Assembly (NCBI GenBank): GCA_006386115.1
Contig: VFIW01000118.1
Span: 124,001-188,000 of the forward strand
Direction: 5' to 3'
Origin: Globisporangium splendens
Lineage: Eukaryota; Oomycota; Peronosporomycetes; Pythiales; Pythiaceae
Length of the DNA stretch: 64,000 nt
This document shows, piece after piece, positions 46,311-57,323 of the stretch. Under the pieces are notes generated by a model. It had not been told where the DNA came from. It did not search any database and saw only the letters and a list, made by a program, of their open reading frames with translations. Within the stretch, counting starts at the first letter, position 1. The number at the start of each line of letters is the position of its first letter. The position numbers and the translations under genes are program-made.

Positions 46311-47190
46311 GGGGGGATCTCAGCGACTGGACTCAAGGAGCGCTCTCTGGAAGACCGCGACAGAGAGAGAGTGACAGGATGCAGTTACTCGGCACCAAAA
46401 GCGCACGCCACTCACACGCGCAGTGACCAGACGAATGTGTTGATAATACACTCAATGGGAGTCGGCGCGAGGGCGCGGATTGGGGAATGCGCCATAGAGC
46501 GTCGATGCGGGTAGGCGTCTCCACAAGCGTTGAAGGGTAATGCGCGCATGTGGATAGCCAGCGCGCGCGTTGCAAAGCCCAGAGGAAAAAAAAAGGGAGG
46601 AGACCGCGGTGGTTTAGTGAAACCAAGAGAAAAAAGCGCAGCGACTGTGTAAAAAGGAAGTGTGATCGTGGCCATCTGGTGGGAAAAGCAGCGCCGTCAC
46701 CACATGGCTAAGCTTGCAATTTCACATGATCTTTAGGAAATTATCGTGGCATATTAAGCAATGCATTCAATGGTACAGCGAATAGAAGTTGTGACAACCA
46801 AAAGTCCTGTATAATTGGATATTGTCGACCATCATGGCGGTGCAATCAAGAGAGTGTGAGAGTGGTTCGGGGTGGACCTCAGCATCCTATCTTATACCAT
46901 TAGATGCTGGAGACGCTTGCAAACCATTAAAGCGTGTCACTATCCTGCATTCGAATATTTGTCGCATCGAGTCGGATATATCAGACTATCGTGGCCCACA
47001 CCAATTAGACTAGACCCATCCACTTAATGTGGCCCACCCCATTTTTGCTTCCTCCATTTGTTCTGAGCGGGTGGGTTTCCTCTGCTTCCTCAACCTGCCA
47101 AACCCGTCGCATCATTCTGACCCGTTGGTCTGTCCGCCATACTCCGTCGGTTGATTGGCTCTGCCATTTAAGCCATTCGCACGAGCCAAG
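46311..47190. other. Intergenic region between divergent symporter and BUD23
   Basis: 880 bp of promoter-bearing sequence for both genes. No ORF with family resemblance and no repeat partner seen. Confidence 0.45.
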
Positions 47191-48318
47191 ATGAGTCGTC
47201 CGGAGCACATTTCCCCACCCGAGGTGCGCCTGCATGCGGCTGCCGATGCCTCCCATACTATGTTGCATGAATAGCGCACTGTGCTGACTTCCTGTGCGTA
47301 TGCATATGCTGCCATACTAGCTCTTTTACGATGAGAAAGAAGCCGCCAAATACAACTCGAGCTCGCGCATCGTCAAAGTCCAGGTACGGCTTCCGTCGCC
47401 ATTCGCTGGCTGTTTATTTGTATTTGAAGGATCCTGCGTGCCAGATGCTAAAGGAGTACTAACCGGCGCTTGTTTTGCTGTTTATTACGATAGGAAGAGC
47501 TGGCGAACCGTGCCATTGAGCTGTTGAACCTGCCTGCGGGTGAGGAAAAGTTTATCCTCGATGTCGGCTGTGGTAGTGGACTGAGTGGCGTCGCGCTCGA
47601 AGAAGCCGGCCACGCGTGGGTCGGCGTGGATATCAGTAAAGATATGCTCGACATTGCCTCGGAACGCGACAGTAGTGGAGACGTGTTCCTGCAGGATATG
47701 GGCTGCGGACTGCCGTTCCGCCCTGGCGTGTTCGATGGTTGCATCAGCATTTCCGCGGTCCAGTGGCTCTGCTACTCGGACAAGAAGGAGCACACGGCGC
47801 GGAAGCGTTTGACGCGCTTTTTCACGTCGCTGTACACGTGCTTGAAGCGCGGCAGTCGCGCCGTGTTGCAGTTGTACCCAGAGACGCCCGAGCAAATGGA
47901 AGAAATCTCCGGATGTGCCATGCGCTGCGGCTTCTCGGGCGGTCTCGTGATCGATTTTCCCAACAGTTCGAAGGCGAAGAAGTTCTACTTGTGTCTGTTC
48001 GCGGGCTACGACGCGCCACCAGTGATTCCAAAGGCGCTCGGCACGGGCGAAGCCGCGAGCGCGTCCGAGGTCGCGTTCGAAAATCGTCGCAAGCAGCTTC
48101 ACGTACGTTTAACTTTACGTTTTGATCCTCGTATCGTATGTGTGGATCCCTAACCTTGTACTTTGTTTCTATGATCACAGCAACGCCGAGCCAATGGACG
48201 CGACTCGGTCAAGGTCAAGGACTGGGTGCTGGCGAAGAAGGACCGCTACCGCAAGCAGGGCAAGAAGGTCAAGGCCGACAGTAAATTCACAGGCAGACGC
48301 CGTCCGTCCAAGTTCTAA
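47191..48318 (+). CDS. BUD23: 18S rRNA (guanine-N7) methyltransferase BUD23
   Basis: Four exons (47191-47223, 47321-47383, 47494-48102, 48181-48318), all phase 0, give 280 residues, equal to the human protein (281). The start MSRPEHISPPE then LFYDEKEAAKY is diagnostic for BUD23/WBSCR22. The SAM site is LDVGCGSGLSG, with VGVDISKDML for motif II. The last exon is Lys/Arg-rich (KVKDWVLAKKDRYRKQGK), as in the family's nucleolar C-terminus. It methylates 18S rRNA with TRM112 during small-subunit maturation. The 11-codon first exon is small but well supported by homology and splice signals. Confidence 0.94.
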
Positions 48319-48456
48319 AGCCGCTTGTATAAGGGAGAAGCTCTTTCATGGGAAATGGCGAGTCTTACAGTATGTGGTATGAATTTTGTATATATTACAT
48401 CGTTATATATCTTCCTGGTTTTGCAACCTCTCTCTTTGTCTGCCTTGCCATCTCCT

Positions 48457-48876
48457 CTATGCATCCTGGACGATCTCGCCCTTTTCGTTGATCAGCTCGG
48501 GTGCCTGCGGGTTGATACTCAGTCTGCCGATGACCACGCAGTCGGGCACGATCTTGACGGTCTTGGCCGTGATGTTGCCGAAGATCTGCGCCTTGTCGCG
48601 CAGCACGAGCTTCTCAACCACGAGGTTCCCGATGGTCTTGCCGCCCGTCACGTACACCTCCTTCATGTTCTCGATGGAGCCTATCAGCACGCCCTTGGTG
48701 CCCACGACGAGCGAGCCCTTGGAGATCAGCTTGCCCTCGAACTCGCTCTCGATGCGCAGCAGCCGCTCGAAGCTCAGCTCGCCTTTCATCTTGACCGCCA
48801 CGCCGATCGTCGTCTCAGGCTCAGTGTCGATGATCGGCACTTTGGAGGTGCGCACAGGCGCATATGCCGGCGTCAT
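48457..48876 (-). CDS. Bactofilin-like polymer-forming protein
   Basis: Intronless 139-residue protein. Residues 25-130 are a right-handed beta-helix pattern of short Gly/Val/Ile repeats (GELSFERLLRIESEFEGKL, then GSLVVGTKGVLIGSIEN, then GNLVVEKLVLRDKAQIFGNI). This is the bactofilin (DUF583) fold that forms nucleotide-free filaments in bacteria. Short polar ends flank the core as in bactofilins. Bactofilins are mainly bacterial, so a eukaryotic copy suggests an old transfer, but base composition looks like the neighbours. The stop is 138 bp from the convergent BUD23 stop. Confidence 0.85.
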   Translation of the reverse strand: MTPAYAPVRTSKVPIIDTEPETTIGVAVKMKGELSFERLLRIESEFEGKLISKGSLVVGTKGVLIGSIENMKEVYVTGGKTIGNLVVEKLVLRDKAQIFGNITAKTVKIVPDCVVIGRLSINPQAPELINEKGEIVQDA

Positions 48877-49509
48877 GGGTGGCGAGTCGCTTTCAAGCTG
48901 CTTGGTTTGCCACGTTGAGTGGTGGTTGTTCAGGCGCCCTCTCGTTTCGGTTTCGGAGGTGGATTGCGAGGTATCGCCACACCGTCATCCATCTCTTGGC
49001 GTGAGTGGCTCTCTTTCTCTCGCGGCGTCACGCGTGGAAGAGGAATGGTTGCTGGAGGCACTCACGCGCGAAAAGTTCAATTCGCTCGTCTGCCGAAATG
49101 CTTCTTCCTGTCTTTCTGATGTGGTAGCGTCTCAATGCAAGCAGCGACAACGCATGCGAGTCGCTCGCTCTCTCTGTTGTCTCTGTTGTCTCTGATGGCG
49201 CCTTTGGTTGCGGCTATTCCTGACCTTGACGCGCGCGAGTTTCTTGTGCTGGGAGGAAAAGACAGTGGCCATTTAGAATGCAATTGCGGGATCGACAAGA
49301 ATAGCGCGGAAATACCGTAACCAATGCGTCAAATATACATTTTGCTTTTTCTCGCTTTAGGTCATTTCATTTGTGTCCGCTTCCCCTTAGAACGTTCTTA
49401 TCACTGTTTGCGCTCTTGCGTTTTGCTGCTCTCATGAGCCACCACGCGAATGCTCATCAGCATAAACAGCATAAACGTCGCTTCTGGACTTTTCCTTCGT
49501 TGCATTTGT
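48877..49509. other. Intergenic region bactofilin - CDK7
   Basis: About 630 bp between the bactofilin start and the CDK7 stop. No gene or repeat recognised; a short CTCTCTGTTGTCTCTGTTGTCTCTG tandem occurs at about 49172-49195. Confidence 0.4.
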
Positions 49510-50427
49510 TTATTCGGCTAGATTTGGTTTTGTGGACGGCAGCTTTTCGATCGGTGTCGGTGCGGGTGCATTGCTGAAATACGGGTGCTTGAGTGCCTCG
49601 GTCGCGCTGATGCGCTCCGCAGGGTTGAACTTGAGCAGCTTGGTGAGCAGATCCAGCGCATCCTCGGACGCAGCCGTGAAGATCGAGGACATCGGCGGCG
49701 CTGTGCTCGGCGTAAACTCGACGTAGTTGGGCAGCGACGCCATCCCGGGCCACACGTCTTCGGTCGGAGTGCCCAGCGCATGGAAAATCCTTCCTACTTG
49801 GTCCAGTTCGTTCATACCCGTGAGGTAGGGCATTCGCAGCATGAGCTCAGCGAAGATGCATCCGACCCCCCACATGTCGACGGCGCCGCTGTACTCGCGC
49901 GCGCCAAAGAGCAGCTCCGGCGGGCGGTACCAGATCGTACACACCATGGACGTCATATTCGGGTTCGGACTGCCGTAGATCCGCGCGAGACCAAAATCCC
50001 CAATCTTGACCTGTCCATCGGGTCCGATGAGCAAGTTCTCGGGTTTGAGATCGCGATGCAAAACGTAGTGGTCGTGGCAGTACTCGATGCCCTGCAGCAA
50101 CATCTTCATGTACGCCTTGGTGTCGGCTTGCGTGAGCACGACGGCTTTGTCCTTAATGACGTCGTCCAGGTTCGACGGCAGGATCTCGAACACGACGTTG
50201 ATCGTGTCGTTGGCGACGAACACATCGAGCAGCTCGACGACGTTCGGATGCTTGAGCTCGGTCTGCAGCTTCACTTCGCGCAGCGCCGTGAAGTCCACGC
50301 CGTCCTTGAACTTGCCGCGCTTGAACTGCTTGATGGCGACCTTGCGTCCTGTACTCTTTTGCACGGCCGCGTGCACGATACCGAACGTACCTTCGCCGAG
50401 CACATCGCCGCGCTCGTATCGATCCAT
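49510..50427 (-). CDS. CDK7: Cyclin-dependent kinase 7-like (CAK/TFIIH kinase)
   Basis: Intronless 305-residue kinase. It has GEGTFGIV, the AIKQFK lysine, the cyclin-binding helix DFTALREVK (CDK7 has TALRE where CDK1 has STIRE), HRDLKPENLL and DFGLAR. The region LFGAREYSGAVDMWGVGCIFAELMLRMP and the later DQVGRIF..LGTPTEDVWP match CDK7 strongly, as does the C-terminal YFSNAPAPTP. CDK7 activates other CDKs and phosphorylates the RNA polymerase II tail. The activation segment reads WYRPPELL where CDK7 of other eukaryotes has WYRAPELL, a mild oddity. Ends are complete. Confidence 0.9.
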   Translation of the reverse strand: MDRYERGDVLGEGTFGIVHAAVQKSTGRKVAIKQFKRGKFKDGVDFTALREVKLQTELKHPNVVELLDVFVANDTINVVFEILPSNLDDVIKDKAVVLTQADTKAYMKMLLQGIEYCHDHYVLHRDLKPENLLIGPDGQVKIGDFGLARIYGSPNPNMTSMVCTIWYRPPELLFGAREYSGAVDMWGVGCIFAELMLRMPYLTGMNELDQVGRIFHALGTPTEDVWPGMASLPNYVEFTPSTAPPMSSIFTAASEDALDLLTKLLKFNPAERISATEALKHPYFSNAPAPTPIEKLPSTKPNLAE

Positions 50428-50725
50428 TTTGGCGCTTTGTTGCTGCTATCTTTTTTGTTTGCGCCTTCAAAGGAAAAAGTCGATGTGTGGACCACATACT
50501 TTTGACACATAACTTGATGCGATCCACGCTATTAAAGGTAACTTTCAGAGGAAGGCAAATGAAGGTGTAGAACACTATTTTGGGACTAGCTTCAGCATCA
50601 AGAATCGATGCTGAACACCTGTCGACGATCGTTGTTTAACGCGAATTATAGAACGTTTTCCCAAGCAGAAAACAACCAGAAGACACCGTCGGTGTCTCTT
50701 TTTTTTGGCAGTTCGTTTCATTCAC
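50428..50725. other. CDK7 upstream region
   Basis: Promoter-side flank of CDK7, about 300 bp, bounded on the right by the SINE-like insertion. Nothing else recognised. Confidence 0.4.
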
Positions 50726-51018
50726 GGATCGTTGCTGTTCTAGTTGAAAGTGGCTGTATATTACCGTTGACACAACCTTATACCTTCTCGGCTATGGCTA
50801 AGACAATACACTGCATTCTACCGAAGGGTTATTTATTTCTGAAAGTCGTGCGCAGAGGCTGGGGTCGGTAATATTTCGCTTGGAGCCGACCGTTCTCCAA
50901 GTTTGGTTCGATTACGAAAGTGTCCGGTGTGGGGCTCGAACCTGCAACACACACCGTAAGGACCAGAAGCTTATCCGACTAACCCACGCCACCGGGTTGT
51001 GGATCGTTGCTGTTCTAG
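50726..51018 (-). mobile_element. SINE-like element with 18-bp target-site duplication
   Basis: An identical 18-bp sequence, GGATCGTTGCTGTTCTAG, occurs at 50726-50743 and 51001-51018 and encloses 257 bp. On the minus strand the insert starts (at 51000) with a tRNA-related head: an A-box-like TGGCGTGGGTTAGTCGG and, about 50 bp on, a B-box GGTTCGAGCCC. The tRNA cloverleaf is imperfect: only 5 of 7 acceptor pairs and a weak T stem. Direct repeats plus an internal Pol III promoter are the marks of a tRNA-derived SINE inserted by LINE machinery. No poly(A) tail is obvious. Confidence 0.7.
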
Positions 51019-51559
51019 CCGACACGGACTCCGTTTTCATTCTTGCAATGTGCCGCGTTCGTTATTTTCTGTCGCTCTCTCTCGGTCCGTATTTTTTTCT
51101 TTCGTCGACTTGGATGCCTGTTGTCGTGTGACAATCCCAGACTCAGCGACCTTTCACTCGAACGCTGTATTTATCTATTGCAAGACGCACGCATGACCAT
51201 CCGACCGCCTCTCTCTCTCTTCCTTACTATAGAAAAAAAAAAAAACCGCCCACTTTCTTTTTCATCGCACACACTGAGCTGTTGCCACCTCATAGTTGTC
51301 GCTACAATCTGTCGCGGACTGTACCCATACATAACTTCACATTGTTGTTGAAGTGGCTTACTTTTTAACCTCCACTAACACCCGTGAACACCCATTCGCA
51401 GCCGTTTCAATGCGGTGACCCTACTGTACTTTTTGCTGCGTCCCGTAATTTACGCCGTTGCGGGTGCGGATGCAGATGCTCGCGGGGTTTCCCTTTTCCG
51501 CACTCTCACTCTTCAATTTTCCGCCAAGGACGCACGTCACCACTCCGCAATTGGACGCG
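51019..51559. other. Upstream region of glucosylceramidase copy 2
   Basis: Promoter side of copy 2. A-run of about 13 at 51233-51245. The core promoter is annotated separately. No gene seen. Confidence 0.45.
51505..51522 (+). promoter_or_regulatory. Oomycete Inr + FPR core promoter of glucosylceramidase copy 2
   Basis: CTCACTCT (51505-51512) fits the oomycete initiator consensus YTCANTYY. CAATTTTCC (51514-51522), one base further, fits the flanking promoter region consensus CAWTTTNYY. The pair lies 38-55 bp before ATG 51560, the usual distance. This supports both the start codon and the oomycete assignment. Confidence 0.65.
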
Positions 51560-53620
51560 ATGGCCGCCGCAGGACAGAACACGGCGGCGCCGCGCACGCA
51601 GTACGGCACGAGTTCGCTCGCGAGCGACGACGCGCTCGGCGGTGCCAGTGCGCGCCGCAGCCGGATCGTGAAATGGGGCGTGACGGCGCTCGTCGCAGGC
51701 GTCAGTGCGGCGCTCATCGCGTTGACTGTCACGCGCTCTGGCGACTCCACCACGCCGTCCGCGACAGCGTCCACCTCTGCTGGCGGTGCTGTCGTGGGAG
51801 CGGGTGTGGGAGCGAGCGTGCTCGGCTGGCAAAGCTCGTACATCAACGGCGAGAAGAAGATGATGGAGCCGATCACGGGACTCAAGTGGAAGAAGCGCGC
51901 TGAGTCAGCATCGAGTACTTCGTTTATTGCGGTGGATGTGAGCAAGAAATTCCAGGAAATGCTCGGCTTTGGCGGTGCGTTTACGGAAGCCGCGGCGTTA
52001 CAATTCGCCAAGTTGTCGCCGGAGAAGCAGGAGGAGGTGTTGGAGTTGTACTTTGACAAGGAAGACGGCGCTGCGTATGAGTTCGGTCGTGTGCCGATGG
52101 GCTCGTGCGACTTCTCTGTGGGTTCGTACAGCTTCAATGATGTCGCCAACGATACTACGATGAGTCATTTCGACAGCAGTGTGAGCCATGACACGAAGCT
52201 GCTGATCCCGTTCATTCAACGCGCGCTCGAAAAGAACCCAAAGCTCAAGATGCTTCTGGCGCCGTGGAGCCCACCTGTGTGGATGAAGCGTGGAAGTAAA
52301 GACTACGTGCCAAGCATGCTCGGATCGGTGGACCCAGTGGGGTTGCGCGATGATGCTCGAGGAGCTTGGGCGTTGTATTTCTCCAAGTTCATCTCTGCGT
52401 ACAAGAATTACGGCATCAACTTTTGGGGTCTCACTCCTCAGAACGAACCGGAATTTGCGGCTCCGTGGGAAGCTTGTAAATATAACGCTCCGTACGAAGC
52501 GGAGTTTATTGGGAGCTTCCTTGGTCCAGTGATCAAGCGTGACCACCCAGACGTGAAGATTATGGTGTTTGATCACAACCGTGATACCGTACACCATTGG
52601 GCAGATACCATTTTCAACCATCCTGAAGCCAGCAAGTATGTTGAAGGAATCGCGTCCCACTGGTATGGCAACGAAGGCGACCGCGTGATGGATGGCGTCA
52701 AGTTCCACGAGCATCTGAATGACACTCACTACGTGGACGAAAGTCGCTTCATCCTCGCTACTGAGAGTTCCAGCTGTCCAGGTGTTGCAAATGGAACCCA
52801 AGCGTGGTTCCGTGGCCAACGGTACGCACACGACATGATCGCTGATTTCAACAACTGGGTCGTTGGTTGGGTCGACTGGAACTTGATCTTGGATCACACG
52901 GGTGGTCCAAACCACCTGGGCAACAACTGCGATGCGCCGATCATCATCGACGAGACGGACAAGGACTACTATTTGCAGCCAATGTACTACTTCATCAAGC
53001 ACTTCTCCAAGTTTGTTCCTCCTGGATCGCGCCGCATCTCCACGGACGTCTCTGCGGCGTTCAAGGAGCCTGGCGATGCACAGTTGTACGTAAACTATCC
53101 TGCCGAGTTGCACACGTGCGACAACAGCGCTCGCCAGGCTATTCACAAGACGGACGACAACAAGCTTCAGGTCACTGGCACTCCGTTCTGCATCGATCTG
53201 CTTCGACCCGATTGGGTGAACCGCCAGGTGTCATTGGTGGAATGCCAATACACCTCTCAATCGTGGACGTTCGAATCGAATGGCAAAATTCGTATGGCTG
53301 GTTACTGCCTTGCGCTGAACCACGGCTCGACTGCAGACGGGGTTCGTGTGACAGTGAACCCGTGCAGTGACAGTGAAGAACCGCCACACGAGTTGTGGAA
53401 CTTCAAGAACGGCTCGATGTACTCGTCGGCGTCTCCGAAGTGCGTGACTGCTGGTTACTCGTTCGTCCAGTCTGTTGGCTTTGTCACCCCTGAGAACAAG
53501 AAGGTGCTCGTGGTGCTGAACGAGAACACGGAAGACGCTGAGTTCGAGCTGCAATACGGCGACTTGTCATTGGAGACTGTGATCCCCCAAGGTGCGATTC
53601 AAACGTTCACGTGGGAGTAA
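51560..53620 (+). CDS. Glucosylceramidase (GH30), copy 2
   Basis: Intronless, 686 residues from ATG 51560. Single N-terminal membrane span (about 38-58), GH30 barrel with acid/base E296 (TPQNEPEF) and nucleophile E402 (ILATES), then the ricin-B-like insert and the closing region ending FTWE. Unlike copies 1 and 3 the ricin-like region reads TDVSAAFKEPG, SLVECQ and SWTFESNGKIR. The 5' flank differs completely from copies 1 and 3 and carries its own core promoter. The copy appears functional. Confidence 0.93.
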   Translation: MAAAGQNTAAPRTQYGTSSLASDDALGGASARRSRIVKWGVTALVAGVSAALIALTVTRSGDSTTPSATASTSAGGAVVGAGVGASVLGWQSSYINGEKKMMEPITGLKWKKRAESASSTSFIAVDVSKKFQEMLGFGGAFTEAAALQFAKLSPEKQEEVLELYFDKEDGAAYEFGRVPMGSCDFSVGSYSFNDVANDTTMSHFDSSVSHDTKLLIPFIQRALEKNPKLKMLLAPWSPPVWMKRGSKDYVPSMLGSVDPVGLRDDARGAWALYFSKFISAYKNYGINFWGLTPQNEPEFAAPWEACKYNAPYEAEFIGSFLGPVIKRDHPDVKIMVFDHNRDTVHHWADTIFNHPEASKYVEGIASHWYGNEGDRVMDGVKFHEHLNDTHYVDESRFILATESSSCPGVANGTQAWFRGQRYAHDMIADFNNWVVGWVDWNLILDHTGGPNHLGNNCDAPIIIDETDKDYYLQPMYYFIKHFSKFVPPGSRRISTDVSAAFKEPGDAQLYVNYPAELHTCDNSARQAIHKTDDNKLQVTGTPFCIDLLRPDWVNRQVSLVECQYTSQSWTFESNGKIRMAGYCLALNHGSTADGVRVTVNPCSDSEEPPHELWNFKNGSMYSSASPKCVTAGYSFVQSVGFVTPENKKVLVVLNENTEDAEFELQYGDLSLETVIPQGAIQTFTWE

Positions 53621-55047
53621 ATTTGGGGCTATGATATCATGGCACCAGCGCTGTCGATGATCTTCATCATCGGTCGATACTATAAGCCATTGCGGCACCG
53701 GCCATGAGGAATTACGGAGCCCTAGATCTCTCTCTTTTTTCGACAGCAATAGAGGTGTGGTATGCCTGATTGTAAAATTGCTCACTCATTATTCTCGATC
53801 CCTCGATGAATGGCGTGTTATTTGATCATCCGCTTTCTTCTTGCACCTGCTCGAGAAACAACATGCTTGCAATATGCTAATAGAATAAATGATGTAAATA
53901 CGCATGTAGACTTGGGTAATGGTACTCTCAACGACGATCTTGGGAAAAATCATGGTGAATCGCTGCCACAACGCGTAGGAATATGCATTCTACGTTAACT
54001 TTACTCCGCAAGTGTGAGAATGCAGCTGTGCCGAAGCCCTCATCCAGGTCCAAATCCTGCATTGCACGCGGTGGCACCGAGGCGCACAACATCACATATT
54101 GTGCATTATGCATTCGATCACCTGGAAGTTGAGTGAGATCTCCATCCACCCTTCAGGATGATGGTGCTCTTCTTCAACTGTATCCATTTCGATGTTGAAG
54201 CCGAGTATGATGCGTTGATTTCAACTTCAACATCGAGTGGGGACATTTCGGTGCGACAACCCGCCTCACACCCATCTGCGTCTGAGCTATTGGATGTGCA
54301 CTTGTACGATGTGCTTGCGCGAGTATTGTAGAAACAGTTGCACGCAACACAGCAACAATTCAGCACTGTTATAACACCATCATCTGCCACTGCTGGAGTG
54401 TGCTATAATGCCATCATCTACTACTGTGCTACAAGGTAGGTCGTACTCGTATGACGGTCCACGACAGGAAGGAACTGATTCGCGGAATGTGCACATTGGC
54501 TGCGGATGACTGTGCTTCAAAAGCAGCACCATACTACTACAAAGGTTGGCAATTCATAACGCACGACCGGGTTGAAACGGGTCTACCCAGTTGCTTGTTA
54601 GCAACCGTAATATTTACTTCCCTGCCTTGCTCGGCTTTCTTTCCCTCAGGCACTACATGATAGCTGTGCAAACACGAATGTGAGGTGTGCATGATCCATG
54701 CGATCTGTTTGAGCAAAACTATCCCTTGTCGGGTGCCTCATGTTCCTGAAAAGAACTGTTTCTTTGTGAGGAACTCGCCTCATTGGCTTTCACTCATCTA
54801 TGCTCTTACAAACAAACTGCAATGGTACTGTAAAACTCATTTTGTAATGGACCGGTCTCTCTTAAAAACGGATACTGTAACCCAGAACAGTGGTACTGTA
54901 AATATCATGATTACTGCACTGAGCAATCACTTGAGAGGTTTAGGAAACGTGATTTTATTGTAGAACATGATTAGTATTAGGGATGTGACTTTTTTTTTTC
55001 ACAGTATTTAGCGCGATGCATTTTACTAGCGTTAATAACAGTATTTA
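53621..55047. other. Decayed sequence right of glucosylceramidase copy 2
   Basis: 1.4 kb without a convincing gene. The first 60 bp matches the 3' flank of copy 3 (61378 onward). A pair of imperfect repeats, ataa-ccatcatct, lies at 54370-54420. Otherwise nothing recognised. Confidence 0.4.
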
Positions 55048-55996
55048 ATGTTTAAAAAAGTGGGACAAAAAACTTTCGAAATATTTACATTTGTCAAAAA
55101 CGAATTGTATATTACATCGTATATTTCACGCACCAAGTTCACGAAGGTAATATTTCCAGAAACTTATTCATTCTGGGGAGTATCTCCGAATATTTCCGCG
55201 GTGAGCTTCCGCGACCTCTCCTTGGATTTTTGGGCATGACATTGGACGAAATTCGTCGCCACGAGCACTCGAAGCGCAATTTCTTGAGTAGTTACGACTA
55301 CGTCAGCCGCGACTCACAGCAACCATTTCGTGCTATCGCAAGTTCTGTAGACATACACGGCCACGACCCGGAGAGTTTTACCGAAAGCACAAGTTGCATC
55401 GCCAGGCGCTAGCGCAAGTATGTGCCCGATCGCGCTGTTATGGCATGTTTCATCACGAGTCGAAATCGGACATCGACGGAGAAAGTCATGATGAAAATGG
55501 ACTCGAGCTGAGTGCTCACATGGAGATGCTCATTCAAGTTGTCACGAATGCCAAGAGGCATATCAGACTGGCGAGGCTGACTAGGTTGCGCTGTTCTAGA
55601 GGGTCACATCCCACAAGGTGATGCTCTCGAGGTGCATGAGAATCGCCAAGTATGGCGCCAAGTTGCAGTCGATGCTATACCTTTTGAAGCCTATGGGCAA
55701 GGATGCATCGGCGAACGTACCGCGATTCCATCGGGTAAAGTTAATGTTGAAGACGCCCTCAAGAGCCTCATAGTCCCTGGCTGCTCGTGGTGGATGACGG
55801 ATTCGCTATTGACCTACCCACCACCGAGGAAGCGTACGCCATGAATGCGCACCACGAACGCACCGATGCTGCAATCCCCCGCCACTTGGTGCGTTTGAAC
55901 TTTCCCCTAAGCGACTCATTTTCATTCGCAACAACAACCAAAGATGCATATCTTTCAACTATCGTCGTGGAATGCACGTGCAGACAAATTCAGTGA
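55048..55996 (+). other. Series of broken ORFs, unrecognised
   Basis: Four short ORFs in changing frames (55048-55239, 55230-55412, 55394-55621, 55632-55996) run in the same direction and look like remnants of one longer gene. A weak resemblance to oomycete START-domain-type proteins is seen in one stretch, but I cannot confirm it. No known domain is claimed. Confidence 0.3.
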
Positions 55997-57323
55997 TAAC
56001 TTCGATGGACGTAACCTAGATCTACTGCAGTTCGTGGTAGCGGGGATCATGTTGGACTTGCAACGTAGCTAAGTGGTTTGTGTATCTGCACTGCTGCATT
56101 AGGTCGCCATAGATATAGGTTAACAAATAGAGATTATCGTGACAAATCATTCTCATTCATACACATTCGCATATAATAACATTGTCATGTTTGCCTTCAG
56201 TTGCGGCTGTGTACCAGGCACCTCAAGAAGTAATTTATATAGGTGTGCAGGGAGTCGATGTGAAATCGTTTACTGCTGAAGGAGCTGGATCTATCTCAGA
56301 CGAGTTTGAAACAAGGGAAGGCGCCACTAATGTAATCACACTGCTATTGAGTGGTCGCAGATAATCCTGCGACAATGAATTAGCGATGGCGCTGGGTTCA
56401 CGCATGGCTTAGGTGAGTTTGACCACAGACTGAGATCTTCACTATTAATCAAGGCATCAATCTGAAGCTGGCGAGTTTTTTTGTTGATGTTCTATTGGAT
56501 ATTGTAAGAGGGCGCTGTTCCAAACAGTCCCTCAAACACGGCACACACGCTTGTGCCAGAGGAAGCGATCTCCCGACTTGGAGGGAGGAAGAAGACTTGA
56601 GGGCTTGGAGGAAAATTTGCAACTGAATTAAAAATGGTTATGGTTCCTGTCGCTACTTACAAATGAACCCCAAGGGCTCCTACAGGTTTTATAACTAAAA
56701 CCTAAATATACACAATAAAACCTATGAATCTGATATATAAAACCTTGGGTACACTGAGGTTGAACCTACGGGATCTTCTAGAAGCTTGAACTTCAAGTCT
56801 TGCATAAAATCCCTGCAAAGTGATTGGCTCGCGCCACTCACTCCAGGTGGCAGAGACACGTCGGTCTCGTCGCCAGTCCAGTTTCCCAAGCAGGAACCAT
56901 CACTCAGTACTTGATTAGTACATGGATGTTATCACTCTGTACAGATTAGTACATGAGAACAACATTCTGCACTGATCAGCACAGAGAACACTCGTGACGT
57001 CATCTTCTGACGTCACACGTGCATGTGGGGACTGTCTTACCGTAATCCCTTTGTTATTTGTGTCTCCACAATGCACGCTGAAGGTGGTGTGTGACACACT
57101 AGATCTGGGAACAGATCCACCTTCATGTAATGGCTGGTTATAGCCCATTATAGATATAATTCTATGGCATTTATGAAAAAAATCAATTTTAGCCAGTGAA
57201 TTGATTACTTTCGACAGTGTTTTAACCAATAGAGATAATTTAGAGGGTTTCTCTGAATTTCTTCCCCTCTGTGAGTCGCAGTTGAGTGAGGACGACGAGA
57301 CCTCATTCTAAAAGCGCCTAATC
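55997..57323. other. AT-leaning intergenic sequence in the TE-rich block
   Basis: 1.3 kb with no gene. It is AT-rich at 56650-56760 and 57120-57240. The sequence before 57324 is the likely promoter side of the BED-finger ORF. Confidence 0.4.

Noticed and set aside
50930..51000. Functional tRNA gene on the minus strand
   Set aside because: A and B boxes are present but the acceptor and T stems pair poorly, and the sequence is bounded by target-site duplications, so a tRNA-derived SINE fits better.
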